DNA from: Methylobacterium sp. NMS14P | GTDB lineage: Bacteria; Pseudomonadota; Alphaproteobacteria; Rhizobiales; Beijerinckiaceae | Length of the DNA: 64,000 nucleotides | Direction: 5' to 3' | NCBI RefSeq assembly: GCF_028583545.1 | Contig: NZ_CP087106.1 | Location: 4,770,501-4,834,500 of the forward strand | In this document: piece after piece, positions 43,696-52,577 of the stretch | Numbering within the stretch: position 1 is the stretch's first letter | How the letters are laid out: every line of letters starts with the position of its first letter | Position numbers and translations under genes: made by a program | The notes under the pieces: generated by a model | Databases searched by the model: none | What the model saw: only the letters and a program-made list of their open reading frames with translations | Told to the model about the DNA's origin: nothing

Positions 43696-45267
43696 TCAAC
43701 CCTTCTTGACGTTCCAGAACACCGGCACGCCGTCGAGGACACCGGTCAGGGACGGCTTGTACGAGGTCTGGTTGAAGTACTGCCCGAGGGGCAGGTAGGG
43801 CAGATCGACGAAGGCCTGCTCCTGAAGGGCGCCGGCGAGTCGCTTGCGCGCGGCGGTGTCCGGGGCGTCCAGCCACTGGTCCCGCAGCGCCTCGATCTTC
43901 TCGCTGGTGGGCCAGCCGATCGCGGCGCTCTGGCCCGTGCCGCGCAGGAAGGCGCTGACCGCGGGATTCGCCTGGTCGAGCCCCGCCCAGAAGGTGCAGA
44001 AGGCGCTCCAGCCGCCCTGGGCGACCGGCTCCTTCTTGGCGCGCCGCTGCACCACCGAGCCCCAGTCCATGACCTGATAGTCGACGTTGAAGCCGGCGCG
44101 GGTGAGCATGTCGGCCGCCACGTCGGCGAGCGCCTTCAGGCTCGGGAAGTCCGAGGCGCCCATCAGCACCACCTTCTCGCCCTTGTAGCCGGCCGCCGCC
44201 AGCGCCGCCTTGGCGCCCGCGTAGTCGCGCTTGCGCGTCAGGACGTCGAGGCCGACATCGCTCGCCATGGGCAGGCCCGGGCAGAAGAAGCCGGTCGGCA
44301 CGTGGATCAGCTTGGGATCGGTGCCGGTCACCGCCTGCATGAAGTCGGTCTGCTCGACGACCTTCAGCAGCACCTGCCGGATCGCCGGATTGTCGAAGGG
44401 CGGCTGGAGCTGGTTCATCCGCAGGCAGCCGATCAGGCCGGTCGGATCGGTGATCCGCGTCGTGAGGCCGCCGAGGGTCGGGACGAGATCGGCCGGCGGC
44501 TGCTCCCACCAGTCCAACTCGCCCGTCTGCATGGCCGAGGCGGCGGTGGCCTGATCGGGGATGACGTGCCACTCGACCCGGTCGACGAAGACGCGCTTCG
44601 GGCCCGAGGTCCATTGCGGCTCGCCGCCCTCGCGGGGGACGTAGCCGGCGAAGCGCTCGTAGACCACCCGGGCGCCGACCACGCGCTCGTCCGCCTTGAA
44701 GCGGAACGGGCCGCTGCCGACCATCTCGGTCACCTGCGTGAACGGGTCGGTCCTGGCGAGGCGCTCCGGCATGATGGCGCAGATCGAGGAGCCGACCTTG
44801 CCCAGCGCGTCCGGCAGGAGCGCGAAGGGCTTCTTCAGGCGGAACTGGATCGTCCGGTCGTCCGGGGCCGAGAGCTCGTCCGTGTAGGCCATGAGTGTCT
44901 GGCCCATCGCGTCGCGCTTGCCCCAGCGCGCGACGCTCGCCACGCAGTCGCGGGCCAGCACCGGGCTGCCGTCGTGGAAGGTCAGTCCGGGCCGCAGGGT
45001 GAGGCGCCACAGCTTGCCGTCGTTCTCCACCGTGTGGCCCGCCACCATCTGCGGCTGGGCGGCGTAGCCGGCGTCGGTGCCGTAGAGCGTGTCGAAGACG
45101 GCGAGCCCGTGGTTCCGGGTGACGTAGGCGGTCGTCCAGATCGGATCGAGCACCGTCAGGTCGGCCTGCGGGATGAACTTGAGCGTCCGGGCGGCGCTGC
45201 CCTGCGCCAGGGCCGGCGCCGCGAGGGCGGCGCCCGACAGGGCCATGAAGGATCGTCTGTTCAGCAT
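43696..45267 (-). CDS. Peptide/nickel-type ABC transporter substrate-binding protein
   Basis: This 523-residue family-5 solute-binding protein has an RR-containing signal peptide (NRRSFMALSGAALAAPALA). The body shows the typical start LKFIPQADLTVLDPIWTTAY, the LTFHDGSPVLARD motif and a C-terminal closing lobe. Such proteins bind peptides, nickel, glutathione or other solutes in the periplasm. No permease or ATPase gene is adjacent, so it is an orphan binding protein here. Confidence 0.88.
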   Translation of the reverse strand: MLNRRSFMALSGAALAAPALAQGSAARTLKFIPQADLTVLDPIWTTAYVTRNHGLAVFDTLYGTDAGYAAQPQMVAGHTVENDGKLWRLTLRPGLTFHDGSPVLARDCVASVARWGKRDAMGQTLMAYTDELSAPDDRTIQFRLKKPFALLPDALGKVGSSICAIMPERLARTDPFTQVTEMVGSGPFRFKADERVVGARVVYERFAGYVPREGGEPQWTSGPKRVFVDRVEWHVIPDQATAASAMQTGELDWWEQPPADLVPTLGGLTTRITDPTGLIGCLRMNQLQPPFDNPAIRQVLLKVVEQTDFMQAVTGTDPKLIHVPTGFFCPGLPMASDVGLDVLTRKRDYAGAKAALAAAGYKGEKVVLMGASDFPSLKALADVAADMLTRAGFNVDYQVMDWGSVVQRRAKKEPVAQGGWSAFCTFWAGLDQANPAVSAFLRGTGQSAAIGWPTSEKIEALRDQWLDAPDTAARKRLAGALQEQAFVDLPYLPLGQYFNQTSYKPSLTGVLDGVPVFWNVKKG

Positions 45268-45351
45268 GCCGACTCGCCCAAGCGTTGCAGTCCCGCGGAG
45301 GTTAGCACGTGGCGGGCCAAGCGCATCACGGGCGCAGCGCGGGCGCGCCGG

Positions 45352-45657
45352 TCAGCGTGCCGCCGCTAGATCCTGCACGAGGGTCAGGACGCGGCGGCGA
45401 GTCTCGGGATCGTCGATGCGCCTGTAGGCGTGCAGCAGGGCGTCCGCCTCGTCGCCGCGGCCGCCGGCGATGCCGGCGCCGCGCTCCGCACCCTGCGGCC
45501 CGTACAGGGAGGCGGCCGGAACCTGCAGCGCGTCGGCGATCCGCTGCAGCAGCCGCCCGGCACCGGGCGCGTGCGGCAGGGCGGAGCGCTCGAACAGGTC
45601 TTCCTCGGGCGCCGCAGCCCCGGAGGATATGCCCCGGACAGGTGATTTCGATCCCAT
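45352..45657 (-). CDS. Hypothetical protein resembling the tail of an XRE-type regulator
   Basis: The 101 residues include RLLQRIADALQVPAASLYGP and a C-terminal helix pair (ADALLHAYRRIDDPETRRRVLTLVQDLA, about residues 72-99). These look like the linker and C-terminus of XRE-family regulators, but the helix-turn-helix core is not complete. It may be a remnant or a short variant. The assignment is weak. Confidence 0.5.
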   Translation of the reverse strand: MGSKSPVRGISSGAAAPEEDLFERSALPHAPGAGRLLQRIADALQVPAASLYGPQGAERGAGIAGGRGDEADALLHAYRRIDDPETRRRVLTLVQDLAAAR

Positions 45658-45827
45658 CGGCGGTCAGGCTCTGGCGCGCGGGCTGGCTTGAGCATTCATA
45701 ATACAGAAGAACGTTCGGACGCGAGTGGCCAGCACGCAACAGTTGCATAAATGCGCCGAAAATCTCTTGAGGTTGCAGTCACCGTCCCCGTAGACCGAGC
45801 GGCCCGGAACCGCACACGCACACCGCC

Positions 45828-46436
45828 ATGCCCAAGACCAGCGCGCCCGTCGGTCAGACCTGCTTCGAAGCCTTCCAGAGCGCGCTCGATTCCGCCGACA
45901 TGATCGGACACTGGGCGTGGGATCCCGCGACGGACCGCGTGCGGGTCGATGCCCTGGTGGCCCTCCTGTTCAAGGTCGATCCGACCGCGGCGGAAGCCGG
46001 CATCCCGCTGGCGATCTACGAGGGGGCCATCCACGCCGACGACCGCGACCGGGTCGACGGCCTGATCCGCCGCAGCGTCGCGGCGGGGAGCTCCTACGTC
46101 GCCGAGTACCGGGTGATCGCCGTCGACGGCCGGACGCGCTGGGTCCTGGCGCGCGGCCGCTTCACCAGCGACCATGCCGGCCGGCCGACGGGCGGGCGCG
46201 GGATCCTCGTGGACATCACGGGGCTGCGCGCGCGCGAGGAGACCGGCGGCGCGGTCGCGCCCGGCACCGGCGAGACGCCCCTGGACCGGGCGGTCGAGCA
46301 CGCCCTCGCGGCGCAGGAGGCCGTCGCGGCGCTGGGCGATCCGGCCCTGAAGGCCGAGGCGGACGCGCTGCTGATGGCGCTGGGGCGGCGGCTGGCCCGG
46401 CGGCAAATCGCCGAGCGACGCCGTCTCCTGAACTGA
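45828..46436 (+). CDS. PAS-domain sensor protein without output domain
   Basis: This 202-residue protein has a PAS fold with C-terminal PAC motif (about 20-140). IGHWAWDPATDRVRVD, then IHADDRDRVDGLI, AEYRVIAVDGRTRWV and GILVDITGLRARE are typical. The remaining 60 residues are helical. No kinase, GGDEF or HTH domain follows. It could lend its sensor to a separate partner. It diverges from the preceding small gene. Confidence 0.78.
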   Translation: MPKTSAPVGQTCFEAFQSALDSADMIGHWAWDPATDRVRVDALVALLFKVDPTAAEAGIPLAIYEGAIHADDRDRVDGLIRRSVAAGSSYVAEYRVIAVDGRTRWVLARGRFTSDHAGRPTGGRGILVDITGLRAREETGGAVAPGTGETPLDRAVEHALAAQEAVAALGDPALKAEADALLMALGRRLARRQIAERRRLLN

Positions 46437-46637
46437 AGCTTGACCGCGGCGGAGCGGCGGCGAACACTGAAGCCGTACCGTCAGTGATCGGCCTTGTTCC
46501 GTGCAAAGCGGGGATGAACAAGCTTTCGTCAAGATAACGACTTTATTGCCGGCGAGCAGGTGCGGGACCGGATGCCGACAGCGGCGTTGCCGGCGCTCCG
46601 TCCTCACCCGAGCGCGCCTCGCGCGCGCCGTTGCCGT

Positions 46638-46658
46638 CCGAACCCCGGCGGGGTTCGG
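46638..46658. promoter_or_regulatory. Perfect 9-bp hairpin in the leader of the 46677 gene
   Basis: CCGAACCCC (46638-46646) and GGGGTTCGG (46650-46658) enclose GGC, ending 18 bp before the ATG at 46677. It could block or tune translation, or be a terminator of the upstream PAS gene. Confidence 0.4.
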
Positions 46659-46676
46659 ATTTCCGGGATTATCGTC

Positions 46677-46928
46677 ATGCACTTCACCGTCACCGCACGC
46701 CTGTCCGCGCGCCGGTTCGCCTACCAGCACGCCTCGGTCCTGACCGCCCTGGACCAGGGCATGAGCCTGATCGCGGCCGGCATGGCCGAGGTGACGATCA
46801 CGGACGGCAGCGGCGAGGCCCGGACGCCGGCCGCGCTGTACCAGTCCCTGTTCGGGGCGCCCGGTCCCCTGCGGCGCCGCCCGGCGTCCGCCCAGGTGCA
46901 AGGGCAGGGGCAGGCGCGGGCCGCCTGA
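46677..46928 (+). CDS. Hypothetical protein, 83 residues
   Basis: The N-terminal 60 residues (MHFTVTARLSARRFAYQH, then ALDQGMSLIAAGMAEVTITD) form a plausible small alpha/beta fold. The C-terminus is Arg/Gln-rich. The beginning and the helix-then-strand pattern distantly recall DUF6894-like proteins. No function can be given. Confidence 0.5.
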   Translation: MHFTVTARLSARRFAYQHASVLTALDQGMSLIAAGMAEVTITDGSGEARTPAALYQSLFGAPGPLRRRPASAQVQGQGQARAA

Positions 46929-47175
46929 TCCCGAGAGACCTGATCGCGCGCGGCACGGATCCCGCAGCAGATCACCCCGTGCCCGGGCGGTTCTCGGGCG
47001 TGCACGATTTCCGTTTCACGACCCGAGGCCTGGAAAGGACCGCGGCCGACCTCGACTAAAGAGAAATTTGACCAGTACGACATCGTCTTTCTGGACAACG
47101 GCCGAGATCAGGCTTAACCTCGGTATGTTCGTGCCGCCGAAGTGCGGGCTCGAATGCTTCCAAGGATCATTTTAC

Positions 47176-47760
47176 ATGAAGCGCCGCAGCGCGCGACCGT
47201 TCATGGTCGAAGTCAAGCAGACTCGTTCGGCCCGCACATCGTTGACTGCCACCGAGGCGCGACCGCGCCCGGACAAGATCCTGTGGCCGGAACTGGCGCA
47301 GGCTGCCCTCGAGCCGCCCGCGCCCGCGCCCGCTCCTCAGGCGGCGCCGGCGCCGCGCCCGGAGCGGAAGGTGCCGGACGCACCGGCGCGCCGCGTCCTG
47401 CCGAGCCTCATGCCGATGTTCGAGGTTCCGGCCGATCCGGTCCTCGAAGCTGCCGGCGATGTCGTGACGGGATCCGCCGCCGAGACCGTCCCGGCGCCGC
47501 GGGTGCGGCGCGGACGGCCGCGCGCGGCCGCGCGGGACGTGCTTCCCCAGGAGCCGACAGCACCGCCGCCGCGCACGGTCGCGCCGCCCGCCCCATCGCC
47601 AGCCCCGCCCGTCGACGCGGTGCCCGCCCACGTCCCGCCGGCCACCTCCGGTCCCATGTCCGGTCAGGGCCCGTCGCCGCGGTCGACGGCCGGGCGGCGG
47701 ACGAACGAGCTGCGGCTCGGCGAGCGCTGGAAGCGGCGCCTTCCGCAGTTCATGCGCTGA
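47176..47760 (+). CDS. Proline-rich basic protein with AT-hook-like motif
   Basis: The 194 residues consist of a basic N-terminus (MKRRSARPFMVEVKQTRSAR), a long Pro/Ala-rich disordered linker, and a central VRRGRPRAAAR that resembles an AT-hook. A basic C-terminal block ends TNELRLGERWKRRLPQFMR. The two ends look conserved while the middle looks free to vary. DNA binding is a reasonable guess. The frame is open upstream to 47068, but the ATG at 47176 begins the conserved-looking part. Confidence 0.55.
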   Translation: MKRRSARPFMVEVKQTRSARTSLTATEARPRPDKILWPELAQAALEPPAPAPAPQAAPAPRPERKVPDAPARRVLPSLMPMFEVPADPVLEAAGDVVTGSAAETVPAPRVRRGRPRAAARDVLPQEPTAPPPRTVAPPAPSPAPPVDAVPAHVPPATSGPMSGQGPSPRSTAGRRTNELRLGERWKRRLPQFMR

Positions 47761-47802
47761 CGGTCCGGCCGGGCCCGCCACGGCGCGCCACGGCCCGCAT
47801 CG

Positions 47803-48051
47803 TCAGGTGAAGAACGGCCTGAAGTTCTCGAGCCATCCGCGCAGCCAGGCCTCGCAGCCCTGCCGGGCGCCCTCGGCGTCCTGGCCGTGGCCCCAGATGT
47901 CCTCGGCCAGCGGGCTCCACCAGGTCCAGAACCGGCTCGCGCCGTCGTAGGCGCAGATCCCCACGACGACCGCCCCGACCCGGCCGACGAAGCGCGGGAG
48001 CGGCACGCCGGCGGTCTCGTCCTGCGTCCAGGTGATCAAGGTCCGGGGCAT
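47803..48051 (-). CDS. Hypothetical Trp-rich protein, 82 residues
   Basis: MPRTLITWTQDETAGVPLPR begins a small protein with many tryptophans (FWTWWSPLAEDIW and WLRGWLENF). No signal peptide is seen. No family is recognised. It lies 80 bp downstream of the CYTH gene on the same strand. Confidence 0.5.
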   Translation of the reverse strand: MPRTLITWTQDETAGVPLPRFVGRVGAVVVGICAYDGASRFWTWWSPLAEDIWGHGQDAEGARQGCEAWLRGWLENFRPFFT

Positions 48052-48131
48052 GCCGTGAGAACGGCCGCCGTCCCCGGATGTTCACGGGCCCGGATGATCG
48101 ACCGGACGGACCCGCCGGGCGCGGCGGGGAT

Positions 48132-48605
48132 CTAGGCTGCCCGCCGCTCCGGCACCGGTCCCGCGGCCAGCCGCGAGTTGCGGTAGCGCGCGTCGTCGGT
48201 GACCTCGCGCTCCACCCAAGGGGGGAGCACCACGGGCTGGTCCTCGCGCTCCAGTTCGATCTCGGCCAGGATCAGGCCCGCGAGGTCCCCGCCGAACACG
48301 TCGACGTCCCACACCGCCCCGGCATGCGCGACCCGGTAGCGGGTCTTCTCGAGCCGCCGGTCGGGCGGCACGGTGGCGAGGAGCGCCGCGCCGTCCTCCG
48401 ACGGGATGGCGAACTCGATCTCGTCCCGGCTGGCGCCGCGGCGCTGGCTCTTCCACGTGATGAGCGCGCGCTCACCGGCCCGGCGGATCCGGATCGTGTT
48501 GGCCGCGTCGGTGAAGAGATAGCCCTGGACCAGGGGCGTCCCCGCCCGGCACAGCGCCAGAACCGACGGGTTCGCGATGAACTTGCGCTCGATCTCGACA
48601 GCCAT
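48132..48605 (-). CDS. CYTH-domain protein (inorganic triphosphatase-like)
   Basis: This 157-residue protein opens with the CYTH signature VEIERKF. The tunnel-fold strands follow with paired charged residues (IRIRRAGERALITWKS, then DEIEFAIP and LEKTRYRV) and acidic metal ligands (AEIELERED). Single-domain CYTH proteins hydrolyse inorganic triphosphate or related substrates with a divalent metal. It diverges from a Nudix hydrolase gene across 167 bp, hinting at a shared role in (poly)phosphate or diphosphate metabolism. Confidence 0.87.
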   Translation of the reverse strand: MAVEIERKFIANPSVLALCRAGTPLVQGYLFTDAANTIRIRRAGERALITWKSQRRGASRDEIEFAIPSEDGAALLATVPPDRRLEKTRYRVAHAGAVWDVDVFGGDLAGLILAEIELEREDQPVVLPPWVEREVTDDARYRNSRLAAGPVPERRAA

Positions 48606-48772
48606 GCCGCGCCTCGTGGACGTTTGCCGCGCCAGCCTTCGCCGACAAGCCGGCCCGCGACAAGCCGCCTGGCGGGGATGAGCACAGCGTTACAGGCATG
48701 GCTCGGTGCCAATGCGCGCGGGCTGCAATGCGATCCTGTTAAACTTATGTAAAAGCGTGAGGAGGCCCGCGC

Positions 48773-49321
48773 TTGCAGAAGCATCATCAGAAATCCCGCC
48801 CCCCTCCGTCCCCGAGGTCAGCGCTGAAGACGGCATCCAAGCGGCCGAACTTGAAGAAGCTGCTCCGGAAGGCGCATGTCAAACCGCTCAAGCAGGTGGC
48901 GGCCCTGCCGTTTCGCGTCGGCGCGGACGGCCGGATCGAGGTTCTGCTGATCACCTCGCGCGATACGGGTCGCTGGATCATCCCGAAGGGCTGGCCGATG
49001 GCCGGCCGCAAGGCCCATCAGGCCGCCGAGCGGGAAGCCTACGAGGAGGCGGGGCTCGAGGGGCAGATCGCCGCGAACCCGATCGGCCGGTACCACTACC
49101 AGAAGCGCTTCGACCACGGCCGCGCCTTCCCCTGCATGGTGCGCGTCTACCCGCTGCGGGTCGAGGCCCAGCACGAGCGCTGGCCGGAACAGGCGCAGCG
49201 CACGCTGCAGTGGTTCCCGCCCGAGGAGGCGGCGCGCCTCGTCCACGAGGACGAGCTCCAGGAACTCCTGACGGATTTCGCGGCGCGGCCGGTCGAGATC
49301 CGCGGCGACGGGCGCGGCTGA
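48773..49321 (+). CDS. Nudix hydrolase, DIPP-like
   Basis: The Nudix box reads GWPMAGRKAHQAAEREAYEEAGLEG, at about residues 73-97, with the REAYEEAG metal-binding core intact. The flanking LLITSRDTGRWIIPKGWP is typical of diphosphoinositol-polyphosphate-type Nudix enzymes. The 182-residue protein has a basic N-terminal extension (KTASKRPNLKKLLRKAH). The start is a TTG at 48773; TGAGGAGG lies 7 nt upstream and no in-frame ATG is available. Likely substrates are diphosphates such as polyphosphates or nucleoside polyphosphates. Confidence 0.85.
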   Translation: MQKHHQKSRPPPSPRSALKTASKRPNLKKLLRKAHVKPLKQVAALPFRVGADGRIEVLLITSRDTGRWIIPKGWPMAGRKAHQAAEREAYEEAGLEGQIAANPIGRYHYQKRFDHGRAFPCMVRVYPLRVEAQHERWPEQAQRTLQWFPPEEAARLVHEDELQELLTDFAARPVEIRGDGRG

Positions 49322-49510
49322 CGGGCGCGGCGGGCGGCCCGTCGCGGCGCCCGACGATACAACTCCTGATCTGCGGCCGGGCCGGCGCGCGGCGGCGTCC
49401 GGAAGGTCGGGCCGGCATCGCGGATCCGATCCGCACCCGGGCGTTATGCAACTTCTGATTAGTATCCGCGGGTTAAGGTTCTCGCCGTCACAGATCGGCG
49501 GGGCACCTCG
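49322..49510. other. Spacer between the Nudix and MHYT genes
   Basis: GACGGGC (49320-49326) and GCCCGTC (49337-49343) form a hairpin that starts in the Nudix stop codon and may act as a terminator. The AT-richer stretch at 49440-49485 probably holds the promoter of the MHYT gene. Confidence 0.4.
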
Positions 49511-51970
49511 ATGTATCGCGCGTTCGCTTGCCTGACCGAGGAACATACCGGCTGGGTGGTCGCCCTGGCCGCCTGCGTGTGCTGGATCTCCTGCACGGTC
49601 GCCCTCAAGCTGGAGCAGCGCGTCCAGGTCCGCGCCGACGGGCACGGGCCGGTCTGGCTCCTGGCGTCGGGCTTCTCGATCGGGGCCGGAATCTGGAGCA
49701 CGCACTTCATCGGCATGCTGGGCTACGATCCCGGCGTGGTGCTGGGCTACGAGCCGCGCACGACCCTGCTGTCGCTGATCGTCGCGATCGCGGCCGCCAC
49801 CGTGGCGTTCCTGTTCGCCCGGGCCATGCCGTCGCGCTGGGCCGGGGCGGGGGCCGGCCTCGTGCTCGGGATCGGCATCGCCTGCATGCATTTCCTCGGC
49901 ATCGCCGGCGTGCGACTGCCGGGGCACTTCACCTGGGACCCGGTCCTGGCCGCCGCGGCGATCGCGGCGGGCTGCGGGCTCGCGGCCGCCGGCATGGCCA
50001 TCCATGTCGGGAGCACGGGCGCGCGGGCCCGGCTCGCGGCCGCGACCGTCCTGACCCTCGCCATCGCGGTCCTGCACTTCCTGGCCATGGCGGCCGCCCG
50101 CGTGGTGCCGGACCCGGCCCTGGCGGTCCCGCAGCTCGGCCTCGCCCGCGGCGTCCTGGCCGCCGGCATCGCCGGCATGATGGCGGTGATCCTGGCCTTC
50201 GCGGCGCTGACGCTGATGCTGGACCACCTGCGCCGGATCAACGTCGCCCTGGCCCGGCAGGGCCGCATGCTGCGCGAGAAGACCCTGCTGCTGGACGCCA
50301 CCCTCGACAGCATGGACCAGGGCCTCATCATGGTCGACGCGGGCGGCGTGGTCCGGGTCTGCAACGAGCGGGCGCTGACGCTCCTCGACCTGCCCCGGGC
50401 GATGATGCAGGCGCGGCCGAGCTACCGGGCGGTGCTGCGCCACGAGGCCCGCCGCCGCGAGCGCCGGCGCCCGGACCGCTCGATCCGGACCTGGATCGAG
50501 CGCGGCGAGGCCGGACAGACGCAGGTTCACGAGCGGGCGCGGCCGAACGGCCTCGTGCTGGAGGTGCGCACCGTGCCCCTGGCGGATGGCGGCTTCGTGC
50601 GGACCTTCACCGACATCACCAAGCGGAAAGCCGCGGAGGCCGAGGTGGCGCGCCTCGCCCGCCACGACGTGCTCACCGGCCTGCCGAACCGGGCGCTGTT
50701 CCACGAGACCCTCGCGCGCAGCCTCGCCGACATCGTCCAGCGCGGCGGCGCCTGCGCGGTCCTGTACCTCGACCTCGACGGCTTCAAGAGCGTGAACGAC
50801 AGCCTCGGCCACCAGGCCGGGGACGAGCTCCTCCGGCGCGTGGCGGCCGGCCTGCGCGGCATCGCGGGGGACGGGGCCGTGGCCCGGCTCGGGGGCGACG
50901 AGTTCGCCGTGCTCTCCGCCGGCGGCGCGGCCGAGGCCGGTGCCCTGGCCGAGCGCCTCATCGCGCTGTTCGACAGCCCATTCAGCGTGGGCGGGCACCG
51001 CGTCGGCGTCGGGCTGAGCGTCGGCATCGCGCTGGCGCCCGATCACGGGATCGATGCCGAGCCCCTGTACCGCCGCGCCGACCTCGCCCTCTACCGGGCC
51101 AAGGCCGAGGGCCGCGGCACCTACCGGATCTTCACCCCCGCCATGGACGAGGAGGCCGAGGAGCGGCGGGTGCTCGAGCGCGACCTGCGCCAAGCCCTCG
51201 ACGACAACACCCTGAGCCTGCACTACCAGCCGCAGGTCGACGGCCACACGGGGGCGCTCGTGGGGTTCGAGGCGCTGCTGCGCTGGACCCACCCGGTCCG
51301 CGGCAGCGTCTCGCCGAACGTGTTCGTGCCCGTCGCCGAGGAGACCGGCCTGATCGTGGCGCTCGGCGACTGGGTGCTGCGCGAGGCCTGCCGCGAGGCC
51401 GCCCAGTGGGCGCAGCCCCTGAAGGTCGCCGTCAACCTCTCGCCGCGCCAGTTCCAGAAGCCCGACCTGCCCGAGACCGTGCTGGCGATCCTGGCGGAGA
51501 CCGGCCTGTCGCCGGACCGCCTCGAGCTGGAGGTCACCGAGAGCATCATCATCAACGACATGGCGCGGGCCGTGGGCATCCTCCGCCGCCTGAAGAGCTA
51601 CGGCATCCGGATCAGCATGGACGATTTCGGGACCGGCTACGCGTCGCTCGCGACCCTCCAGGCCTTCCCGTTCGACAAGCTGAAGATCGACCGCTCCTTC
51701 GTGGCGCAGCTCGGGACCGGGCCGCAGGCCGCCGTGATCGTGCGGGCCGTGCTCAGCCTCGGCCGCAGCCTCGGCATGGGCGTCGTCGCGGAGGGCGTCG
51801 AGACCCACGCGCAGATGAAGTTCCTGACCGAGGAGGCCTGCGGCGAGATGCAGGGCTACCTGTTCGGCAGGCCGCGCCCGATCACCGACTATGCCGACGC
51901 GGTCGGCGGTCCCGCCGAGGCCTCCGAGGCCGCCGCCCCGGCCGCGCCGGCCTTCGCCGCCGCCGGCTGA
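49511..51970 (+). CDS. MHYT-PAS-GGDEF-EAL cyclic-di-GMP protein
   Basis: This 819-residue membrane protein has an N-terminal MHYT sensor (about 10-245) with three motif-like repeats: STHFIGML, CMHFLGIAG and VLHFLAMAA. These are proposed to bind a metal that senses O2, CO or NO. A PAS domain follows (about 265-385), then GGDEF with intact RLGGDEFAV, and EAL with intact FEALLRW and DDFGTGYASL. Both catalytic halves seem active. The C-terminus is an Ala/Pro-rich tail. The gene is separated by 140 bp from the small Cys-rich gene. Confidence 0.92.
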   Translation: MYRAFACLTEEHTGWVVALAACVCWISCTVALKLEQRVQVRADGHGPVWLLASGFSIGAGIWSTHFIGMLGYDPGVVLGYEPRTTLLSLIVAIAAATVAFLFARAMPSRWAGAGAGLVLGIGIACMHFLGIAGVRLPGHFTWDPVLAAAAIAAGCGLAAAGMAIHVGSTGARARLAAATVLTLAIAVLHFLAMAAARVVPDPALAVPQLGLARGVLAAGIAGMMAVILAFAALTLMLDHLRRINVALARQGRMLREKTLLLDATLDSMDQGLIMVDAGGVVRVCNERALTLLDLPRAMMQARPSYRAVLRHEARRRERRRPDRSIRTWIERGEAGQTQVHERARPNGLVLEVRTVPLADGGFVRTFTDITKRKAAEAEVARLARHDVLTGLPNRALFHETLARSLADIVQRGGACAVLYLDLDGFKSVNDSLGHQAGDELLRRVAAGLRGIAGDGAVARLGGDEFAVLSAGGAAEAGALAERLIALFDSPFSVGGHRVGVGLSVGIALAPDHGIDAEPLYRRADLALYRAKAEGRGTYRIFTPAMDEEAEERRVLERDLRQALDDNTLSLHYQPQVDGHTGALVGFEALLRWTHPVRGSVSPNVFVPVAEETGLIVALGDWVLREACREAAQWAQPLKVAVNLSPRQFQKPDLPETVLAILAETGLSPDRLELEVTESIIINDMARAVGILRRLKSYGIRISMDDFGTGYASLATLQAFPFDKLKIDRSFVAQLGTGPQAAVIVRAVLSLGRSLGMGVVAEGVETHAQMKFLTEEACGEMQGYLFGRPRPITDYADAVGGPAEASEAAAPAAPAFAAAG

Positions 51971-52110
51971 GCGGGATCGCCCCTCCGCCGCGGCCGGGAA
52001 CCCGCCGGATCCCTCCGACGTTGGCCCCGCAGATTGGATCACTTCTAAGGTCCAAGCTCTCGTCCCTCGCCGGGACGGCCCCCGGCCGCCGGCCTCACAG
52101 GAGCCTGACC

Positions 52111-52308
52111 ATGAACGCCAAGTGCGAGACCTGCCGGTTCTTCGACGAGCACAAGGGCAACGGCGCCGTCGCGCAGCACGATGCCGGCCTGTGCCGCTTC
52201 AACCCGCCGGTCAGCCAGCCCGCGCCCGAGTCCAAGGGCCTCTGGCCGGTGGTCGCCGCCCAGGACTGGTGCGGCCACTACACCGCCGAGATGACCGCGG
52301 CCGAGTAG
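52111..52308 (+). CDS. Small four-cysteine protein, 65 residues
   Basis: Four cysteines are spaced CETC..LCRF..WCGHY, with a His before (QHDAGLC) and after (GHYTAE) some of them. The pattern suggests a zinc or iron-sulfur site. GGAGCC precedes the ATG and a strong U-rich terminator follows, so it is a real small gene. It has no signal peptide. I do not know the family. Confidence 0.7.
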   Translation: MNAKCETCRFFDEHKGNGAVAQHDAGLCRFNPPVSQPAPESKGLWPVVAAQDWCGHYTAEMTAAE

Positions 52309-52331
52309 AACCGCCCGCGGCGCGACGATCG

Positions 52332-52361
52332 GGGCCGGCCTTCGGGTCGGCCCTTTCGTTT
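52332..52361 (+). terminator. Intrinsic terminator with TTCG tetraloop
   Basis: GGGCCGGCC (52332-52340) pairs with GGTCGGCCC (52345-52353; one G-T wobble) around TTCG. TTTCGTTT follows. It is the best rho-independent terminator in the window. Confidence 0.85.
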
Positions 52362-52577
52362 GGGCGCGCCCCGGCGCGCCCCATCTTTCGCGCGCCCGGC
52401 CGCACGGCCCCCCTGACGATCGCCGGGGCGGGCTCTACCTTGGAGCCAATCCAGGGAGTCGGTGTTTCCCGAGGTATCCTGCCGGGTCTCCCGCCCGCGA
52501 CGGGGCGCCCGTCGGCACCGGGCCCGGAGACCGGGATCCCGTCCCCGCCTTTGTGATCTGAACCGGAGAGAGACTTG

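Noticed and set aside
48818..52042. Long minus-strand open frame opposite the Nudix and MHYT-GGDEF-EAL genes
   Set aside because: Same reason: an antisense shadow with no domain.
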